A stretch of DNA of 64,000 nt from Gordionus sp. m RMFG-2023 (Eukaryota > Nematomorpha > Gordioida > Chordodea > Parachordodidae), in NCBI RefSeq assembly GCF_954871325.1, contig NC_088778.1:29063120-29127119 (forward strand), read 5' to 3'. Under the pieces are notes generated by a model. That model did not search any database and was not told where the DNA came from. It was given only the letters and a program-made list of their open reading frames with translations. Positions 25,960 to 39,382 of the stretch are shown here, in pieces (within the stretch, counting starts at the first letter, position 1; each line of letters starts with the position of its first letter). Position numbers and translations under genes: made by a program.

Positions 25960-27300
25960 ATTTTGGGCCACGCCTAGTTCTTCCCAAATAAGCCAACGGG
26001 TTCTCCCAAATTCTCCTTATCTGCTCAAGCATATATTTGCTCCTCATGAAAAGAATGCATTGCTGTCTCAGAAAATCATTTGGCATCCGTCATCAAAACT
26101 TTGCTTATACATCTATAATAATGATTAACAATTTAATTTATTGTATATATATATATATATAGAACTAAAGAGACAATTTCCATCACCAATAATCCGCTCG
26201 GTAGAAAAATATACTCCCATCACACCATTATCATATTTTGGATATCTTTTCTTGAGCACAAGGAAAGCGTTCAGGAGATAAATTTTCGAATTTCTTTTGG
26301 TGAGAAGAAAAAGATTTTTATTATCTTTCTTGGAAAATACTGTCTATACTGTCAATTCATTATCTAAAAAATATGCATAATTATATATTACAAATTTATA
26401 CCATTCTCAATGAACTGGCCTATTTTATCAATTACAGCTGGTGCATTAGGATTAGGAGGCAAAACTAGTAATTTGAAAAACAAATGAATGACAATTTATA
26501 AAAATATTACTATTTCCTCGAAGGCTACCACTACCATCTTCGTTTGGTCATTAAATATCTTAACCCTCTTAAGATCTGTATCATCTAAAAAATACGCATA
26601 ATATTAAATATTTTATATTCTTGGTCTTCACAATTCTCACCCTCTTATCCATATATCGTATTGTGTAATTTTGAGAATAAATATAAAAATTTAATGTGAG
26701 TTTAAAAAATATTAGCTTCCAAGTGATTTTCATGGGCATTTAATATAACTCACTTCCTCAGAATTTTTATCATCTAAAAAATATGTATATTACTAAGTAA
26801 TTAAGACAATTATACGCCTTTTCTTGCAAGGTAATGTTTTATATCACATAATATTACCTAAATATTAAAAATAATTTAATAATAATGATGAATTTTACTT
26901 TTAAGAATTATAACTATTGGATAAAAACCCACTCAAGGCCTGGTCATTTTACCACCTTTTCTAGCAGCCCGATAGCTGTATCAGATTGATCATTAACTAA
27001 ATAATGGTTATCCCTACCAACATAACGACTTATATAATTTTTCTGCTGTTTAAGCTGAACAAGAAACGTATCTTTAAAACAAGATTCCAAATCTGCTTTA
27101 GATACATTGACAGGATCTATATCCTCTTCCACTTCACCTTAAATAGAGACACATATATATAGTATATAATTTAAAAATATTATACCCCATAGGCTTGTTT
27201 TACTTTTCCACTATACAACAGCTCATAGGGTATAATCGATGATTCATGATGATACGTGTTATAGGCAAATATTATGTCAGGCAAGACATCTGTCCAAACT
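25960..27300 (-). mobile_element. Integrase plus OTU-type element remnant (Ginger-like or LTR-kin)
   Basis: Minus-strand parts, in order from 27300 downward: an integrase C-terminal segment (about 27300-27185, with LPDIIFAYNTYHHESS and IIPYELLYSG), a conserved-looking segment (about 27141-26944), and an OTU-protease-like segment near 26260-26160 containing IIGDGNCLF, followed to about 25960 by further coding-like sequence. The parts are separated by AT-rich intron-like stretches. Integrase with OTU is known in Ginger-type DNA transposons and in some LTR relatives; the sequence does not decide which. It is broken in several places and its 5' side is lost at the neighbouring repeat. Confidence 0.6.
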
Positions 27301-27520
27301 AAGCATATTTAATATAAAATTAAGTCTCAGATTCTTCGCAGAACTAATAAATCTACGCCTTTTACTAAAGATTTTCTTGCGAAGGATTATAAATGAGTTA
27401 TTTTATCTATTGAAAAATTTTTTAACCCTTTTTTAAAAGAAAAACTAATCATTTAATTAAATTTAGATTTTGTAGTATATCAGCCTAAATGTGTTTTTTT
27501 CCGACAAGGTATTATTTTCA

Positions 27521-28065
27521 CTATAGACCCGAACCGTTATTTATAACTCAGTATGTAAAAAATTATAATGGTTACACTTTGGTTACGGTTCTTAAGAAAT
27601 AATTTATAAAGGTTCGGTTAAGCTAATTATAAAGGTTTATAAAAAAAATTTTTATTGGAGCAACACCATCTTCTAATTTATTTTTATTATAAGCAACAAA
27701 ATATATAAGATTCAAAATAACTCATTTTTAAATATATTATTTGAACGTATAAGTTATACATTTTCTAATATAAATGGATTCCTTTTTGTTCTTGTGGCGA
27801 TAACAAATATTTTATCCCCGAAAAAGCCCTTTCTAGAGAAACGTGTGTTGCAGGAACCGCCAGTATTATAAGAGCAAGTTTATATAATTCTGGATATTCA
27901 AATTATTTTCCTTTCTAAAATATAAACCGGTTTAACCGTTTTTTATAAAGATTCTTTTTACTCGTTCAAAAAATAATTATATCGGTTCGGTTACGGTTAT
28001 GGTTCAGATATTTATAACGGTTTATAATGGTTTAACGGTTAGTTACGGGTCTCTCCGGATCCCTG
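27521..28065. mobile_element. hAT-like short element inserted in copy 2
   Basis: Absent from copy 1, where CCGACAAGGTATTATTTTCA continues directly into the next shared block. Ends: TAGACCCGAACCGTTATTTA at the left and TAACGGTTAGTTACGGGTCT ... GGATCCCTG at the right, inverted with the left tip decayed. The interior is non-coding. Confidence 0.65.
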
Positions 28066-30529
28066 ATTTTCAAAATTTTAATTCATTTTTTGAGCGCGTT
28101 TTTTTTAAACTTAAAAATTGATATAATGTTTGGAATACTTATCTTATAAATTGTAAGACAATGTTTCTGTTAACTTGTAATTTATATTAAAATATATAGA
28201 AAATTTAATATAAAATTAAGTTTAAAAGTTCATGGTCTGAAATTCAAAGGGTAGGTACTAAACAGGAGGCAAACATTTCGTATAAAATTAGATATTTAAA
28301 TTTTAAAAACGCGCTCAAAAATAGATTTAAAGTTTTAAAAAAAGTAACATATTGCTGGAATAAACACATTGACGCTAAGGCTAACATATATATTTTTTTA
28401 TTATATCCGTCCATTGCAGATCTCAAATTTATATGCTATAGAAAAAAATAAACAATTTAAAATAGATACTATAGGTTAAAAATAATAGAAGAAGAGAGGA
28501 TTGATGAAGTTATTATATGATGGATTATTTAATGGTTAAGATGTAGCAGCGTACCTGATATAAATCCTAATTAATGTTAAAATTAAACCACTGATATGTT
28601 ATATATGAAAAAGAGTGTATATACTTACATCCTTTAGGTTCTTATTATTATCTGATACAAATCCCTTTAAAATTGAAACATATATATACATATGAAAACT
28701 TACATTCTTTATGTTTCTAATTATTATCGGATTCAATCCCTATTGATGTTAAAATTAAAATATTGATATGATATATATATGAAAACTTATATCCTCTAGG
28801 TTCTAATTATTATCGAATACAAAGCCCTATTAATTTAAAATTGAAATATTGATATGATATTATATATATGAAACTTACATCCTTAAGTTTCTAATATTAT
28901 CGGATACAAATCCCTATTGATATGATATATATGAAAAAGAGTTTATATACTTACATCCTTTAGGTTCTTATTATTATCTGATACAAATCCCTTTAAAATT
29001 GAAACATTGATATGATATATATATATGAAAACTTACATTCTTTATGTTTCTATTTATTATAGTGTCAAAATTAATTTCCTTTTCTTTATTGAATACAGAG
29101 TGTCCAATTTTTTATATTTAATTTATGACAAATTTTTTTTTTGAATATTTACGTTAAAATGCATCAGTTCCCCGCATGATGATGTAACCTTTTCTCATTC
29201 CCGTTTTTTTACTATCTTTTATTAACTTTTCTACCTTACTTCTTAAAATCTTTATCTTCTAAATTTTTGAGAAAATTGATTAATTCTAATCGCAAATCTT
29301 ATACCCCCTCAGCCAAGATATTCTCATTTTCCAATCAGAGATTCTTTTTGTATACTTTCTTATATAATATCAACTAAATTAATTAAATGGCTGAACTAAA
29401 TTGTTGTTGGGCCATAAATCAGTTATAATATTTATTATTTTTAATGAGTAGATATATATACATAAATAGTACATTATACAACACTTTTTGTATTCTTTTT
29501 GTTTAAATATTATAAAATATTTTCCCTGTTTTTATCAACATTCATTTTCATGAGAAGCGGGCCACTAAAGTTCGAGACGTTTTCAAATAATTTTGACAGA
29601 AATTAAGTATTTCAAATCTTCGTAACACAATAAAGTCAATAAAAAATTCATACGATAATAAAATCAATGAAAAATGATGTAACAATCGATATAGGCTTAC
29701 AAATTTTAAAAATAAGCATCATTATTTAATTTTGTATTTTTTTGTTAATGATTTTTTTTTAAAATTTTGATACTAATGAATTAAGCAATTTATTCGAGTT
29801 TAACTCTGGTCAAGAAAAGGGTGATAGAGATTTGCTGAAAAGTAATATTATATAATATATAGAAATTCTATTATTTATAATATAACTAACATTTTTAATT
29901 ATATTATATCGCGTTTTAAATTTTTTAAAATTAAAATTATAAATAAGCCCCCATTTCTAATGGTTCGTTTCCTGATACTAGGGATTCTAAGGATACATCA
30001 GTACATGGATATAGATAATGGTGGTGTGAATCAATACCTTTAAATTTAAAAGCCCCTATATTACTTTAGTTATTAGTGAGTAGAAGTAAGTGACAAGTAA
30101 AATTCGCATTTATTATTAGTTTTAGCCATATATTAAGTAAGAAAGTTGACAATATATTGGAATTAAAAAGATATAAATTCTTCAGTTCATGGGTGAATAA
30201 AAAAAAATGAATCAAAATTATTTTTAGTAGTTTTATTTTGGGCAAGATATAAATACAAAAAAGATACCTCTATTAAAAATGTATTCTAATTCAATTTTAC
30301 GTGATAAATTCTAATAGAGCCGACAAGGGATAGAGTTATTCAACTACAAAAAAAAATTGAAGGTAATATATTCGTTATATATATATATATTATACATTAG
30401 TATATATATAAATATTTTAAAAAAATAACCCAATTGGTTTTGAAAAAAAGCTGGAGAGGATATTTTGATTTTTCTAAAATTTACTCTGGTCTTTCTTGTA
30501 AATAATTCGCAATTTTATTAAAGCTCCTT

Positions 30530-30660
30530 TGCCTTTAATACAAAATTAATCATTCATGATCAACATGAATTTATGGCTAAATACACAAAATATGCTGTAT
30601 TTTTTTGTGTATTTATGGGTATTTCTTCGCGAATTCGCGCAAACAGAATATACAGGGTAA
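30530..30660. mobile_element. CCTGCATTCAC-type short inverted element, paralogue
   Basis: Same sequence and position as 18170-18305 within the large duplication. Confidence 0.4.
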
Positions 30661-31679
30661 TAAATTGAATTTAATATAAATTTTTAAAAGTGAGTTTCTA
30701 TTTTATATTTAAGAAATGTATTTGAATTGTTTTTTTTTATATTGGTGCTTTACGAATTTCCGACAAGTGAAATATTCGAACTATTTTAATTTGAATCGTT
30801 TTTTTCATACAATTTTTGCAAAGTGAAATCAAGTTAAACAAATTATTCAAATCAAAAGTATCTGAATCGTAGTAGTAAAGTTAGCCGAGCCTTTAACAAA
30901 AACAATGATGATTTCAAGTAAAATATTATTTTTCGAATTTAAATAAATTAAATAAACGTTATTGAAAATAAAGTGTAATAAAAATTAGTTCAAGTTCAAA
31001 ATTACAATTCTTCCCCAAAATAATTAAATTAATCAAGATAAAACTAGATAATACATATTTTATCGGATCGCTTTATATTTTCTTACATTATATTTCACCA
31101 TTCTAATATTGTTATTATATATATATTAGGATTAGCATGATATAAAATTTACAACCATTCTTATAATTGGTTAACGGTTAAAAATATTTAGCCTTTGACA
31201 TTTAAAAGTTCTTGTTAATTTTTTTTTAATATACAAAATTTAAATAAAAATATCGATATTTAATATATTTTTTTTTTTTGCGAAATTTAAAATAAAATCT
31301 ACAGATATTTTTATTTTCTTATGTAAGCAAGCAGTAAAAAGTTTTGTTACGTTTCGCGGCTAAATTATTTTATTTAAAGTCAAAAATATATATACCACTA
31401 ATTATGTTAGCTGTGGAAATTGAAATTTAGAATTAAGATAACTAAAATTAATTTTTCATGTTTTTCGGGGTGTAAATTTTTTTTAAAAAATTTTTTTTTA
31501 AATAGAATTAATATAAAGCAATAACTTCGAATTCTTATATCGTTACATTTTTCTATTAAATTATAATATAATTCAAAACTCCTTACCTGCTGAATTGATC
31601 GACTTGGGAGCGGGGGTGAAATAAATATGGTTATATTTGAATATCGTATATAAAGGTTACCTTATATATTTTAAAATGA

Positions 31680-32940
31680 CGTTATTTGTATATTATATTA
31701 TTATAATAACTTTCCGACATGTAATATTATATTATCGATGTTAATCAAATTGCATATTATTAGAAGTTAAATTGGATAATTATATAAATGTATATATACA
31801 AAAGAATTAAAAATAAAATTCATTATTGTATTTAAACATTAATGGATAGATTGCCAAATTAGGGTTTAATTCGAGTTCAGTAGTTTTAAACTCTATTTAA
31901 CGTAAATTTTGATAACATGAACTTAATCGAAATTCCTAAAATTATTATCCTTTGTTTACAAATAAAGGATTCCTCGTAACATTACCCAAGAACCGTTTGA
32001 AAAAAACGTTATGTATAGAAATTATTTCATTTATTATTGCCTGAACTCTTTCTTGATTTAAATATGGAAAATTATAATCTTCAAGAATAGTGTTAGACAT
32101 AATCGATTAATTAAGAGACATTTTGAGGATTAAGATATTTAATAATATTTATGAATCCCAAACTATTTTCCTCCTGAAATAGTGTCCTGACTTTGTTTAA
32201 CATATTTAGTAATTTATTGATTTCTTTAAAACAAAGTACAGCAGCTAGTTCGAACCAGGGCTTATCTATTTATTAAAAAAAATAATAATAACTCAAATTA
32301 TGTCGTGTTTAGAACTCCGCTTTGTAATTTTTTTGACTTTATTTATGTTGCCAAGCGGGGATGTTAGCTTGATTTATACGTTAGAATTAATAGGAATTCG
32401 TCGGGATTTATATCAATATGAAGAATTTAATTTAAATATTTTAAAACGATTCTTTACTTACAAAAGATAACTGATAAAAATTTATAATAATTATCACTTT
32501 ATATATACAACGTAAATCAATTGTCTCAAATCACGTTATCCAATTTACAACATATAATATATTATTACAATTAAATATATCGTAACTAAACAACGATCGC
32601 CTTAAACCTTCTACAATAAAAAGTATGTTTAAACAAAAATACATGTAAACATATAACAATTTATCTAAATCTTTATAAATCATGTTAGAAAGTTGAAATT
32701 TTACAATTATAATACAAAATATAGTAAATAAATATATTATAATATTAAAATTGTTCATCTTTCATTTGTCAAATCTTTTTCTTCCGGAAACATAAAATAA
32801 AGATATATAAGAATTAAAAAAATAATTATAATTTTAGGTTTAAACACAAACACAACAAAGTATAGATTAGTATTTACATTTATTCCAATAGATCTACGTC
32901 CCAATAACTCGGACAGAGGCAGGGTTTTCGTTGCAATCCT
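31680..32940. other. AT-rich stretch within duplicated segment copy 2
   Basis: No counterpart in copy 1. No gene recognised. Probably the 3' flank of the hAT transposase below or an independent insertion. Confidence 0.35.
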
Positions 32941-32989
32941 ATTTCTTTTTTTTTGTCATGCAATCAACCGCTTTACGCAACACTTGTAA

Positions 32990-34560
32990 TTTGTTGTGCT
33001 AAATAATCCCTAGCCATTAACGATATGGAGGCGTTCTTTGCCCACCAATTCAAAATATTCAGGTCCTTAAGATATTCCACGATCTCATCTCTCATGGGAT
33101 CTGAGTTATGTATAGCATCTCTGAAAATAAATATAAAAATACAAGGATAATTATATATCTAAGTATTTTTTTACTTTCGTAGTTTATTATGCATAATAAC
33201 TGAATAGGGTTGACAATCATCATCATTAAATTCATAAGTCGTTGCTTGGTGTAATGGCAAGGCATATGCTAATTGTATTAGTTTTAATTCTCATAATATC
33301 TGTCATTTAATATCGCTTTTGTCATATATTTTAATTTGGTTTTTGGAACTATGAAGCATGATATATAATTGGAAAGAGTACTAAATAATCAGCATTAAGT
33401 TGGCCGCTTTTTTATATCCTCATTAACGTGTGTATTAAATGTTTCATTTAAAAAATTCCACATCGAAGCGACGAAGCCGTTCCAATGTATTTTACGATGA
33501 AACTTTACACGCCATCTTAAAAAAAGGTTTAAGGAAGGTTAAATTTCCTTTAAAAATGACATTAATATAAAATTCATTTTTGGGAAGACATTCTTCCCAT
33601 AATCGTTTAATGGCGTCAATTCTTTAAAATAAAATATAATATAAAAATAACATTCAAGATTATGGTTAATTTACTTTATTTATTGTAAAAAACATAAGAC
33701 ACTTTGAATTCCATTTAGTGACCACGTCGAGTGGTAACCTTGTACCGCCAGAGATGGTGGTATTTTTGCAAGAACTTTGGCGACAGGTGAAGTTATTTTT
33801 ACCAATTTATGTATTTTTTCTAATTTTTGATCATATTTAGCCCTTCTTTAACTATTATATTGATAACATGAGCTAGGCATCTATGACTATAGAAGGGTAT
33901 ATTGTATATCCCTATAATGATTGGCCATTCTGCTGCACTTATCATATTTTTAGCATTATCATATGTAAGCGCTATAACATTTTTTTTAATCTCAAATGTT
34001 TCAAAAGATTTTAATAAATAATTAGCCAAATCTTAACCATTGTGTGGGTGAGGTAGTTCTATTAAATCAAGAAGGTAATTTTTTATTTTCCAATTATTTG
34101 TTATATAATGTACAGTAATCGAACAATGAGATAAGGAGTTGATTCCTGTCTCCAAACATCCGTGGAGAGAGAGATTTTGCTTTGTACATTTTTTCATGTT
34201 TCTAAAATTTTTGCAAGTATATTTTCGCGGTTTGTCTTGTCCATATATTTTCCCTCTTAAATATAAACGGGAATATATCCCTGAATTCACTGGAGTCAAA
34301 TAGGTTAAACGGTAAATTTATTTTAAACAATATATCCGAGTATTAGTTTATTTAAATGTTTATTTTCTTCAGGTTGTAGTATTCTTATACCCGATAAATT
34401 TTTGGGGATTATTTCTTTAGTTTGGATAATATTATCAGGATGGAATATTTTAATGATTTTTAAGGTTGGCCAAAATATATTAAAAATCGATACAAATATA
34501 TTATACTTGTAGCTGTATGGATTCTGTAGATTTTTTTCACAACACACATTTGCGCCTTGA
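32990..34560 (-). pseudogene. hAT transposase, decayed multi-piece copy
   Basis: Minus-strand blocks in transposase order: 34547-34323 (N-terminal part), 34299-34033 (VHYITNNWKIKNYLLDLIEL, the sltxD..HYI block), 34029-33820 (LTYDNAKNMISAAEW, CLAHVINIIVKEGL), and 33128-32990 (LNILNWWAKNASISLMARDY, the hATC dimerisation block, ending LAQQITSVA). Several frame breaks and stops separate them. The middle is paralogous to 19600-20460. Confidence 0.75.
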
Positions 34561-34569
34561 TTTATTAGG

Positions 34570-35187
34570 TGTATTTTTAAACATATTTTTTATATTGAAA
34601 TTGCTATTATAAATTGAAGAAGTAGATGATATATTGGCTATTGAGGAGGTAAAAGACTGGACTTATATTATGGTCTTGTATAATTATGTTTTTAGCAATA
34701 AATATCATAATCACGTCGGAATCTAACGTGTCATTCACCATTTCGATGTTATTCATATAAGGAGGGGTGTTAAAAACTTTTATTTAAAAAAAAAGGATTT
34801 ATAATTTAAAAAATTTTTTTTATTAAAAAATATTCATTTATAATTTTAATTTGTTTTAATTTCATTCAAATAAAAATAATAAAAATTTTATACCAAATCT
34901 CTGATATAGTAAATTCTCATTTATTATAATTTGTTAACGCCTAGCTGGCACCTAAATAAGTAAGTGGGGGGAATAATTTTATTTTTTTTAGTTATTGTTG
35001 TATAATACAACTTATATTATGTATTTATAGTAGTGTTTTCAATTACATTTATGTTTAATATTACTTTTTGACAAATGTTTCACTTAAGGCGAAAAGAAAA
35101 TATATTTAGATTGTAATTATATATTAAAGGTTGTTAATTATATAACGTGATTGGAAAACAATTGTTTTTCGAGATATATAAAGAATG
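34570..35187. other. AT-rich stretch without recognised features
   Basis: No coding or RNA signal seen. Confidence 0.4.
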
Positions 35188-35195
35188 ATTTTTTT

Positions 35196-36780
35196 CAGAG
35201 ACCTGCAGAGGTACCATTTGCACGGCACGGCCCGGCCCGGATAATATACTATATTTTATATTGCATTTATAAAAATAAAACTAATATTCATAAAAATGGT
35301 AATAATATTTTGAGCATATACTATATTTTATATTGCATTTAAAAATAATAAAACTAATATTTAATTTATAAAAATGGAAAATATTTTGAGAATATAATAT
35401 ATTGTATTTAATTTACTATTTAATTTATAAAATAAAAATAAATCGCTATTTAAAAAAATGCATGTATAATAAATAGTATTTTGAAAATATAATCTAATTG
35501 CCCAATATTAATATAATTTATTTTATAATATAAATTTTTAACAAAAGAAGATAATTGTATTATTTAATATTGTAAAAAAAAATAATGAAAAATGTTGGAT
35601 TAAAAACTTTCATGACTCAAGGTAAATATAATAAATGCAATAAATATTTGACAGTTTGCAAAGTAAAAAACCAGCATGATTGACGCTATACTCAAGAAAG
35701 ATATTAAAAATTCATAAATTATCATGAAGAAAGAGAAGCATATCTACCTTTTCAAGTTGAAGATTACTTCTTCTTTCTTCAAGAATTCTCCCAGTAGTGG
35801 AAAAATTTCGCTCACAGCTTGCACTTAAAACAGGAATTGCCAATTTTGCTAAAATTGGAAATTCGCTTTGATGAGCCGCCCACCACTCTAACAAATTATC
35901 CACCTTAAATGTTTTATCTATTATTTCTGTAATTATATTATTCATCATCGGGTATTGACATATTACCAGAATTACCATAGCCCCATTTGTCATAAAACGA
36001 TTCAGTTTGTTTAACAACAGTCGTAATTTGACTGGTCGATGGTATTTCATTTACTTCCTGAGCCTCTTGTAATTTAATATAATCTTTTATATAGTTTTCC
36101 GTCATTTTGCGATCTGTCCCTGACTACATGCGTAATTGCTTGAATTTGGGACAGAGAAAAAGAGAAATAAAATGATACTTGTGTAAAACAAATTTTTCAA
36201 TTAAAAAATGCTTTATATTAAGTAAAATCAATTTTATTTCTCTTTTTCGCTTTGAAAGGTATTACAAACTTTAAGAAGTGATATTCCTTTATTTGATTGT
36301 TTTGGTAAAATATATTCTAAAAATTTAGATATGAATTATAAAAAAATATATTAATAATACTTGAATATTGGGGCTGGCTTATTTAAGATATTCCTTTATT
36401 TGATTGTTTTGGTAAAATATGTTGTAAAAATTTAGATATGAATTATAAAAATATATATTAAAACTTTGAATAAATTTGCAGGAAATTAATAATTAGATCG
36501 ATCTGTGGGTTGTTAGGTAATGTTAACCATCACCCAATATTATATTAATCATAACTATAATATAATCTTATAACTATTAACTCATAATGTAAAAATTTTT
36601 ATAAAAAATATTAAGGCCCGGCCCGGATATATTTAAAAAATAATTTTTTAGGCCCGGCCCGGATATGTTTAAAAAAAATTTTTTAGGCCCGGCCCGGGTA
36701 TATTTAAAAATTTTAAAATACGGCCCGGCCTTACCCGGGCCGGGCCGGACCGGGTTTAGGGCCGGGCCTGCAGGTCTCTG
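35196..36780 (-). mobile_element. hAT element with GGCCCGG-rich ends and exact 8-bp TSD
   Basis: 1,585 bp. Left end CAGAGACCTGCAGAGG, right end GGCCTGCAGGTCTCTG, inverted; GGCCCGG/CCGGGCC repeats follow inside both. The target duplication ATTTTTTT is exact (35188-35195 and 36781-36788). It keeps only the C-terminal part of a minus-strand transposase, so it is an internally deleted, non-autonomous copy. Shorter relatives: 7939-8080 and 41974-42163. Confidence 0.88.
35712..36050 (-). pseudogene. hAT transposase C-terminus (hATC dimerisation domain)
   Basis: Encodes NLLEWWAAHQSEFPILAKLA then IPVLSASCERNFSTTGRIL, EERRSNLQLEKVDMLLFLHD: the WW..FP.la..A and ERxFSxxGxixxxRRxxL motifs of hATC. Upstream catalytic parts are missing from this copy. 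Confidence 0.85.
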
Positions 36781-36788
36781 ATTTTTTT

Positions 36789-37014
36789 TGATATATATAC
36801 ACAGATAAAAATTTTATTATTCAATAAATAGATCACATCACATTCAAGTTATTCTATATATTTATTTATTCTTATTCATTAGTTATAAAATTCATTGTTT
36901 ATTTTATTTAATTATTATTTTTTATACTTACCAAGGTGGTGGAAGTGGGGGGGGGGGGTATTTTTATTTTACTTTTTCCAACTTGTGGAAAAAAAAGATA
37001 TTATTTTTTAGAAT
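36789..37014. other. AT-rich spacer with G-run
   Basis: Low-complexity sequence with a run of G near 36948; no gene. Confidence 0.35.
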
Positions 37015-37302
37015 GTAGGGGAGACCATATTTTTATTTTGCTATCATTTTTAATTTGATATTTCACATAATTATAACATTATTTTATATGCTAGATGGCG
37101 TAAATTTATTTTTCTTGTAAAGCTAAATATTTTAAAAAATAAACATATAAAGGTATGAAATGTAAAAAATATTTTGTTTATTTAAGATAATAATATATGT
37201 TTAAACCTAAATTATTTGTTTATTATAATAAATTGTAATTTTAAAATATTTTACATTAAAAAATTATGATTTACGTAAATAAACATTTTAAAACATCGAA
37301 TT
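37015..37302 (+). repeat. 5S-associated repeat, upstream module
   Basis: TGCTAGATGGCGTAAATTTA, TATTTAAGATAATAATA, and ACATTAAAAAATTATGATTT lead into the 5S-like copy, as at 22863 and 49088. Confidence 0.65.
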
Positions 37303-37420
37303 GATACGACTATAATACAGTTGAAAGCACCAGTTCCCTTTTGAAGACCGAAGTTTAGCAGCGTTGAGCCTGGTTTGTATCAGGATGGGTGACCGCCTGG
37401 GAATTACAGGTGTCGTATTC
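37303..37420 (+). pseudogene. Diverged 5S rRNA copy
   Basis: Same length (118 nt) as the intact copies, but with many substitutions: TATAATACAG for CATATCACG, AAGTTTAGCAGCG for the A box, TTGTATCAGG for TAGTACTTGG. The C-box part GGATGGGTGACCGCCTGGG is intact. Likely a pseudogene. A T-run follows. Confidence 0.8.
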
Positions 37421-37689
37421 CTTTTTTTCCCATTTTATTTAATAGTTATCTATGAAATTCTCATTTATTATATTAAATACTAGATGTAAGGAAATTCCCG
37501 TGTCCTTCATAATATAAATATAATATTTTATTGCAAAAATTATATTTATTATCAAATCATAAAAAAATTTTTTTTGCTTGAGCTATAAAGTTTTTTAAAT
37601 TTTTTGTTGAACTTATTCATAACAGATATGCCAGCTCTTTTATAGGGAAAGAATGTCATTCTGATTGCATTTTTTTTTCTAGTTTTTGA

Positions 37690-37875
37690 GTTGATTTTTG
37701 ATATGTTAGCTGAAATAATATTATATAGGCCTCGAGATTTTTCAAATACAGGTACAAACCCTTTTGACGTCAATCAGCAAAATCTCCGGGCTTGCATTAT
37801 ATTATTTTGCCTAAAATATTTATTGGGCAGTTTTTTAAAAATAATTCACCCAAACGGGTTAAATTTTTACATCAC
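37690..37875. mobile_element. Old copy of the palindromic MITE
   Basis: GGGCTTGCATTATATTATTT and CCTAAAATATTTATTGGGCA followed by TTTTTAAAAATAATTCACCC mirror the right half of the TGTTGTTAAACGG family. Confidence 0.35.
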
Positions 37876-39382
37876 TTTTTTTTATTTCTCAAAAAATTTC
37901 AAACTGTAAAATGTTTTCAATTTACAATTTTATGTTGATAAAATTATATTATCTTTAAATTGTATTTTTGTTAATTGCAAGGATTGATTTTTATTTAACA
38001 AGAGATGGTTTGTTTTATTTATATTATATACCAGTTACTTTAACAAGAAAACAGATTTATTTTTTTATATCGCATAATTGAATATTTTTTCTTATATAAA
38101 GATAAATATTTGTAGAACAAAAAAGGGAAAAATTTTTGTTTTACTTTAAAATTGGAATTTTATTGTTATTTAATTTAATAAAAAATACTTCTGATTTTTA
38201 TTATAACCAGGGCTTAATCACTATACTAGTTAAAAATCCCTACACAAACATAGGCAATGCTTTTCGCTTCTGCATTAACTTGTATCAAAATTTCTTTTTA
38301 AAGAAAAGAATGACATATTGCTTCATTTTGGGCAAAGGGGAAAGAGTAAAGAGATAATTTTTATTTAGCTTAAGAATGATATTTAGGATAAATGACAGAT
38401 TCGCTACACAAGGGAAATCTCCCTTTTCCACATCCCAAGTACCCCCCAAGGTTAGAAAGTTTTTTTTTAAAAGAGATCAATATATGATAGTTTATCAACT
38501 CTAAGCATAATCACTTTAATGTTAATTTATATAAGGATACTAAATGAGCGAATCATTGCGGTATATTAATTTTAATTTTAAAAAAATATTCGGATAATAA
38601 GAAAGACAATTTGGGCATCCTAACCGTGAAAGGTAAATGAGGAAGTTCCTTGGCGCTAATGAGCTGACAATGTAAATTCTATTTTTTTATTATAAAGATT
38701 TAGGCCCTGGATATGTTCTGAATTTGATCAGTTCGCTCCTGGCTGACTAGGATTACCTAGGCAAAAACGAAAAATCGTTAATATATTTTTCAAGATAATA
38801 ACATTCAAAATTATTTTGTTTTCCACTAACGAGCGTTTATTATATTCCCGTTTAAAAATTTTTGCATCCCCCCTCCCTTTGTACTCTGGCATCTTTTCCT
38901 CTAATTTAATTTTATTCGTATATGTATGTAGTAATTTTTATAGGGATAAGAACTATCCGGGATCATCATGGGATTTAAAGGAATCTCTTTAAGAATTCAA
39001 TTTTTTTAAAGTAACTTATTCGACACGTTTTTACCTAAAATAGAATATAAAAAAATGATGATTATTTATATGTTTTTTATTATTGGTTTTACTTAAAGAT
39101 TTCAACAGACTAATTTTTTAAACTTTATCCATCTTCATATTAAATATCGATTATTTACGAGTCATTTCTCAGATATGGGTGTATTTGCCACAACAAATTA
39201 ATAAAATATTCTTGATTAATCGTCATCTTGATCCAATAATTTACAATTGATACATATTTTATAATTACTATTTTATTATATGTTACTTATTATATAGGAG
39301 AAATTTAATTTGACACGATAAACGAATTGTAATAAATTTATAATCTTAAAGCCTTGATAAAGCTAATCATCTGTTTATTTCA
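37876..39382. other. AT-rich stretch
   Basis: No gene seen. Part of 38330-38460 (GAGATAATTTTTATTTAGCTT ... CCCAAGTACCCCCCAAGG) matches a dispersed repeat also near 41340, 51000 (inverted) and 59600-59740. Confidence 0.4.

Larger units (their letters stand above)
27322..34040. repeat. Large duplicated segment, copy 2
   Basis: Collinear with 16029-20470, with two extra blocks: 27521-28065 (a hAT-like short element) and about 31680-33240. Also shares the pol III-free, AT-rich middle. The hAT transposase lies at its right end. Confidence 0.75.

Noticed and set aside
27239-27436. 65-codon plus-strand frame
   Set aside because: It crosses from the integrase remnant (opposite strand) into the AGTCTCAG repeat; composition is not coding.
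38136-38357. 73-codon frame starting in an AT-rich stretch
   Set aside because: It overlaps a dispersed repeat (GAGATAATTTTTATTTAGC) and has no domain or splice support.
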